Assembly: GCA_011605715.1 (NCBI GenBank) | Contig: JAAOZO010000143.1 | Span: forward strand, 1 to 22,197 | Reading direction: 5' to 3' | Origin: Nitrososphaerota archaeon | GTDB lineage: Archaea; Thermoproteota; EX4484-205; JAAOZO01 | DNA length: 22,197 bases | Shown here: positions 21,656-22,197 of the stretch, one piece after another | Position numbering within the stretch: position 1 is the stretch's first letter | Layout of the letters: the number at the start of each line of letters is the position of its first letter | The notes under the pieces: model-generated | The model's database searches: none | What the model was told of the DNA's origin: nothing | Seen by the model: only the letters and a program-made list of their open reading frames with translations | Program-made: the position numbers and the translations under genes

Positions 21656-21816
21656 TAATTTTTCCCTCCAGAAAGATGAAAAAGATAAACACTAGTATGC
21701 TTTAATTGCAACGCTTTAATTTTTTCTGAGGCAGAAGTAAGCAGCGCTTCCTTCTGTTCACAAATATTCATCTTTATGGCCTCACTCAAGTTAAGCAAGT
21801 GACCACCAGAATTCAT
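21655..21816 (-). CDS. 53-aa micro-ORF coupled to the ADP-ribosyltransferase (possible antitoxin)
   Basis: ATG 21816 lies about 24 bp after a TATA-like box, so the message would be leaderless, and the stop TAA shares its last A with the next gene's ATG (TAATG). The peptide is MNSGGHLLNLSEAIKMNICE, then QKEALLTSASEKIKALQLKH and TSVYLFHLSGGKN: two amphipathic helices and a short tail. The end of the gene also encodes the GGAGGG SD of the ADP-ribosyltransferase. I recognise no family. Promoter, leaderless first gene and SD-led, overlapping second gene form the standard archaeal two-gene operon, which argues for a real gene. An antitoxin or immunity role is inferred from position only. Confidence 0.5.
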   Translation of the reverse strand: MNSGGHLLNLSEAIKMNICEQKEALLTSASEKIKALQLKHTSVYLFHLSGGKN

Positions 21817-21834
21817 AAAAAGGACTGCGTAACG

Positions 21835-21845
21835 AAAATAAAAAC
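21835..21845 (-). promoter_or_regulatory. TATA-like box for the micro-ORF/ADP-ribosyltransferase operon
   Basis: Minus-strand GTTTTTATTTT is centred 24 bp upstream of ATG 21816, consistent with a leaderless start. Confidence 0.45.
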
Positions 21846-21872
21846 TTTTTGGTTCTAAAAGAGACTACCAAA

Positions 21873-21953
21873 TTAAGGCACCTCACGATGTTGCCCACAT
21901 TTTTCTGGACAGAAACCTAAGGCACATATCCTCCTAGCTAAGTGTAGCGTCAT
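21873..21953 (-). CDS. Possible 26-aa Cys-rich micro-ORF
   Basis: ATG 21953 lies about 22 bp from the centre of a good TATA box (CTATAAAAG). The peptide is MTLHLARRICALGFCPEKCG followed by QHREVP. C-x4-C-x3-C-x2-H could bind a metal. An in-frame TTG at 21986 would give 37 aa but lies upstream of the promoter. So short an ORF may be chance; the promoter position and Cys spacing are the only support. Confidence 0.25.
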   Translation of the reverse strand: MTLHLARRICALGFCPEKCGQHREVP

Positions 21954-21967
21954 TATTTCTCTGCCTT

Positions 21968-21982
21968 CTACTTTTATAGTAG
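21968..21982 (-). promoter_or_regulatory. TATA box inside a CTACT/AGTAG inverted repeat
   Basis: Minus-strand CTACT-ATAAA-AGTAG contains CTATAAAAG. The flanking inverted arms would allow a dimeric regulator to cover the box. It could serve the 26-aa ORF. Confidence 0.4.
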
Positions 21983-21986
21983 CCAA

Positions 21987-22126
21987 AGATAAGCTTTTTC
22001 GTTAAACTAAAGACTAAAGCCCGTCTACAGCAATAAGTCTCTCTTCTTTACTTTAATCTTAAAAGAAGTTCACTATCTTCCAAGCACCATTTCCTTATTA
22101 CTTTTCTGATTATTTTATATCTTAGT
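21987..22126. other. AT-rich stretch without recognisable features
   Basis: No ORF with a start codon and more than a few codons, no RNA fold and no repeat stands out on either strand. Confidence 0.4.
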
Positions 22127-22197
22127 CCTATAAAGTTTTAATCACTTTTTTATGTTAAGGACCAATTCATCTCCTAAGAAGATTTTACTATTGTTTA
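22127..22197 (+). CDS. Possible gene start running off the window (TATA box plus 15 codons)
   Basis: CCTATAAAG (22127-22135) and an ATG at 22152 are followed by an open frame to the window edge, MLRTNSSPKKILLLF. A basic stretch followed by hydrophobic residues could begin a membrane or secreted protein. Too short to judge. Confidence 0.25.

Noticed and set aside
1..22197. CRISPR array, insertion sequence, rRNA or tRNA
   Set aside because: No regularly spaced repeats, transposase motifs, terminal inverted repeats or RNA gene signatures were seen on either strand.

Overview
The window is archaeal and AT-rich. Diagnostic genes are the translation factor aIF1 (SUI1), an archaeal-type ATP-dependent DNA ligase, a GPN-loop GTPase, a DUF373 membrane protein, a COG1709-type HTH regulator and an MtrH-family methyltransferase. 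Many starts lie about 22-30 bp downstream of a TATA-like box with no Shine-Dalgarno (SD) motif (leaderless), while internal operon genes have SD motifs or overlap their neighbour. Arg is mostly AGA and proteins are rich in Lys and Glu, which suggests a thermophile. SMC-ScpA-ScpB argues against a classical crenarchaeon; a deep-branching TACK lineage fits, but I cannot place it further.

Layout. (1) 1-2613, plus strand: 3' end of smc, scpA, scpB and an M24 Xaa-Pro peptidase, tightly packed or overlapping (chromosome condensation). (2) 2610-6102, minus strand: aIF1, DNA ligase, an unknown 118-aa helical protein and a cis-prenyltransferase. (3) 6305-7060: COG1709-type regulator. (4) 7310-12433, plus strand: a degenerate galactokinase-like GHMP protein, a PfkB kinase, a GPN GTPase, a COG1340-type coiled-coil protein and a DUF373 membrane protein. 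(5) 12468-19691: a metabolic island. A Gfo/Idh/MocA oxidoreductase and a 57-aa zinc-ribbon-like protein run leftward. A DegT-family aminotransferase, a class I aminotransferase, an MtrH-like methyltransferase, a xylose isomerase with a complete active site and a class I DhnA-type aldolase run rightward, mostly behind individual TATA boxes. (6) 19688-22197, accessory end: a GNAT acetyltransferase; a PadR regulator divergent from a 57-aa His/aromatic-rich microprotein, with symmetrical elements at both start sites; and a small HYD1-type ADP-ribosyltransferase preceded by a 53-aa ORF whose stop overlaps its start codon (TAATG), like a toxin-antitoxin pair.

How they may work together. Regions 1-4 are mostly housekeeping. 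Region 5 looks like sugar or amino-sugar conversion (oxidation, transamination, aldose-ketose isomerisation, aldol chemistry) with a pterin-dependent methyl transfer added; the substrate cannot be read from the sequence. The best candidates for undescribed systems are the ADP-ribosyltransferase/micro-ORF pair, the PadR/microprotein pair, the kinase-motif-depleted GHMP protein beside PfkB, and the MtrH placed among sugar and PLP enzymes. No tRNA, rRNA, CRISPR array or insertion sequence was recognised.
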